Positions 14,060 to 15,629 of a stretch of 15,629 nucleotides of DNA are shown here, piece by piece. Every line of letters starts with the position of its first letter. The stretch's first letter is position 1. Below the pieces are notes generated by a model. It was given only the letters and a program-made list of their open reading frames with translations. It searched no databases and was not told where the DNA came from. Made by a program: the position numbers and the translations under genes. The stretch is taken from contig JBBSEZ010000227.1 in the NCBI GenBank assembly GCA_038239195.1, positions 1-15,629 on the forward strand. Direction: 5' to 3'. This DNA is from JBBSEZ01 sp038239195. Its GTDB lineage: Bacteria; Planctomycetota; Planctomycetia; Gemmatales; Gemmataceae.

Positions 14060-15629
14060 ATGAACCGACGGTCGTTTTGCAAACACGCGGCGGTGTACGG
14101 GCTGGCCAACCTGCTGACGCAGGCGGCCGGTTTCGTGCTCCTGCCGATCTACCTGCGCTGCCTCAGCCCCGACGACTTCGGCGTGCTCGAGGTCGTCGGC
14201 CGGCTGGCCGAGAGCGTCGGCACCTGCCTCCTGTTTGGCGGGCTCCGCCAGGCGCTGCTGACCTTCTACCAGCAGGCCGACGGCGAGCAGCACAAGCGCG
14301 GCATCGTCAGCTCGGCGCTGGCGCTGTACGCCCTGTTCGCCCTGGCCGGCGGCGCGTTCGCCCTGCTGGCCCTGCCGCCTGTGTGGGCGTGGCTGGCCCC
14401 GTCGTTCTCGGACGGCCCGGGCGCGGTCACCGACAACCTGCTGCGCCTGGCCATCCTGAGCATCCTCCTGGAGCCGTTCAGCCTCATCCCCCTCACGCTG
14501 ATCCAGGCCCGCGTCGAGTCGGCGCTCTACGTGCTGATCGTGCTGGGCCAGTTCCTCCTGCGGGTGGCGCTGGCCATCGCCCTCGTCCGCTTCCTCGGCT
14601 GGGGCGTGCGAGGGGCCTTCCTGGCGACGGCGGGGACCGGGCTCGTTTTCGGCGTGGCCCTGACCGCGCGCGAACTGGCCCGGGGCGTCGGCCGGCCCAT
14701 CCTGGGGGACGCCCGCGCCCTGTTCCTGTTCGCCCTGCCCATGATGCCGGGGGGGCTGTGCTTCTTCCTCCTGCACCACGGCGACCGCTTCATTCTGTGG
14801 TACTTCACCTCGACGGCGGAGGTGGGCACCTACGGGCTGGGCTACAAGCTCGCCATGACCGCCCACATCTTCAGCCTGGGCCCGCTCTACATGGTGTGGA
14901 GCTCGCGCATGTACGACGTGGCCCGCACGCCCGAGGCGCCCGTCGCCTTCGGGCGGGCGTTCACGCACTTCCTGGCCGCCTACGTCTTCGTCGGGCTGGG
15001 GCTGTGCCTCTTCGCCGGCGAGGCCGTCGCCCTGCTCGGGGGCCCGGACTACGCACGGGCTTCGCTGGTCGTGGCGCCCGTCCTGCTCGCCTGCGTCTTC
15101 CAGGGCGGGGCGTCGCTGATGGACGCCGGGCTCTACGTGCGCCGGCGCACCGGGCTGAAGCTCGGGATCACGCTCGCCACGACGGCGGTGATGTTGGTGC
15201 TCTACGTGGTCCTGATCCCCCCGTACGGGGGCATGGGGGCCGCGCTGGCGACGCTGGGCGGCTTCGCCTTCATGGCCGTCCTCACCTGGCGCGTCACGCA
15301 GCGCGTCTTCCCCGTGCGCTACGAGTGGGGTCGGCTGGCGCTGGTACTGGGGCTGGCCATTGGCTTGTGGCTGCTCGGCCAGGGGCTGCCCGCGGAGGCG
15401 TGGGCGCTGCCCGCCAAGGCCGGGCTGTGGCTGCTGGCGCCGGTGCTGGCCTGGGTCGGCGGTCTGGTGAGCGCCGAGGAAAAGCACCTCGCCCTGGCCG
15501 TCGCCCGCGGCGGGCTGGCCCGCCTGGCCGCCGGCGCGCGGGCGGCGCTGCTGCCGCCCCGACTCTGGGGCCCCGTGCGCGCGCGGGCGAGCGGGCGTTT
15601 GCCCCCAGTTGCTGGCGCGCGCTCACAGG
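14060..15629 (+). CDS. Wzx-type polysaccharide flippase, 3' end outside window (partial)
   Basis: The reading frame stays open to the last base (523 codons so far, no stop), so the gene is cut by the window end. It encodes a multi-helix protein of the polysaccharide biosynthesis/MOP flippase superfamily (PF01943-like), expected to flip the undecaprenyl-linked repeat unit to the periplasm. Hallmarks are the N-terminal V-Y-G-L-A-N-L-L-T-Q-A-A-G-F (12-25) with P-I-Y-L-R-C-L-S-P-D-D-F-G (29-41), and the central G-D-R-F-I-L-W-Y-F-T (241-250) followed by V-G-T-Y-G-L-G-Y-K-L-A (255-265). The family usually ends near 430-510 residues, so little is probably missing; the last about 50 residues are R/A-rich and may be a tail. 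The ATG at 14060 suits the family N-terminus, but its Shine-Dalgarno is weak. An in-frame ATG at 14012 overlaps the preceding stop (ATGGTGA) and could allow coupled translation with 16 extra residues. Confidence 0.9.
   Translation, partial: MNRRSFCKHAAVYGLANLLTQAAGFVLLPIYLRCLSPDDFGVLEVVGRLAESVGTCLLFGGLRQALLTFYQQADGEQHKRGIVSSALALYALFALAGGAFALLALPPVWAWLAPSFSDGPGAVTDNLLRLAILSILLEPFSLIPLTLIQARVESALYVLIVLGQFLLRVALAIALVRFLGWGVRGAFLATAGTGLVFGVALTARELARGVGRPILGDARALFLFALPMMPGGLCFFLLHHGDRFILWYFTSTAEVGTYGLGYKLAMTAHIFSLGPLYMVWSSRMYDVARTPEAPVAFGRAFTHFLAAYVFVGLGLCLFAGEAVALLGGPDYARASLVVAPVLLACVFQGGASLMDAGLYVRRRTGLKLGITLATTAVMLVLYVVLIPPYGGMGAALATLGGFAFMAVLTWRVTQRVFPVRYEWGRLALVLGLAIGLWLLGQGLPAEAWALPAKAGLWLLAPVLAWVGGLVSAEEKHLALAVARGGLARLAAGARAALLPPRLWGPVRARASGRLPPVAGARSQ

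Noticed and set aside
13943..15487. A 514-codon minus-strand frame opposite the flippase gene.
   Set aside because: Its composition (Q, G, H, E, R rich) is typical of an antisense shadow, and the plus strand encodes a recognisable membrane transporter over the same stretch.

Overview
The window is a densely packed, single-strand (+) exopolysaccharide biosynthesis and export cluster from a G+C-rich bacterium (by eye close to 70% G+C, with strongly GC-ending codons). The EpsI-type exosortase accessory protein, the XrtA/PEP-CTERM-type polysaccharide deacetylase and the palindromic intergenic elements with GTAGGAC...GTCCTAC ends are what I would expect in Planctomycetota (Gemmatales or a related group). 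That placement is inference. There is no rRNA or housekeeping gene here to fix it. No tRNA, CRISPR array, transposase or phage gene was seen.

Layout: (1) a 21-base poly-C run at the left edge, then a Wzz/Wzc-type chain-length regulator with a BY-kinase-like ATPase domain (85-2349); (2) an EpsI-family protein (2378-3052); (3) a structured spacer, then a PglC/WcaJ-type initiating sugar-phosphate transferase (3255-4073); (4) a 137-bp palindromic repeat and an ExoA-like GT2 glycosyltransferase with membrane helices (4235-5308); (5) a polysaccharide deacetylase (5381-6325); (6) five consecutive GT-B type glycosyltransferases (6362-7636, 7674-8882, 8870-10033, 10135-11202, 11171-12403), with a second kind of inverted-repeat element between the third and fourth; (7) a 298-bp structured leader and an O-antigen polymerase/ligase-like membrane protein (12702-14018); (8) a Wzx-type flippase (from 14060, or possibly 14012) that is still open when the window ends.

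Together these form most of a Wzx/Wzy-dependent pathway. The initiating transferase loads the first sugar phosphate on undecaprenyl phosphate. The GT2 and GT-B enzymes extend the repeat unit, the flippase moves it across the inner membrane and the polymerase joins units. The Wzc-like protein sets chain length and couples to export, and the deacetylase trims N-acetyl groups. The EpsI protein points to a link with exosortase protein sorting. Not present in the window are the exosortase itself, the Wza-type outer-membrane exporter and any nucleotide-sugar synthesis genes. They would have to lie to the left or right.

The enzymes are individually familiar. The less ordinary content is between the genes: compact palindromic elements sit between a stop codon and the next ribosome binding site, one of them carrying a canonical G-quadruplex motif just before a start codon. 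In addition, the tyrosine-kinase-like protein lacks the tyrosine-rich tail that normally defines its regulation.
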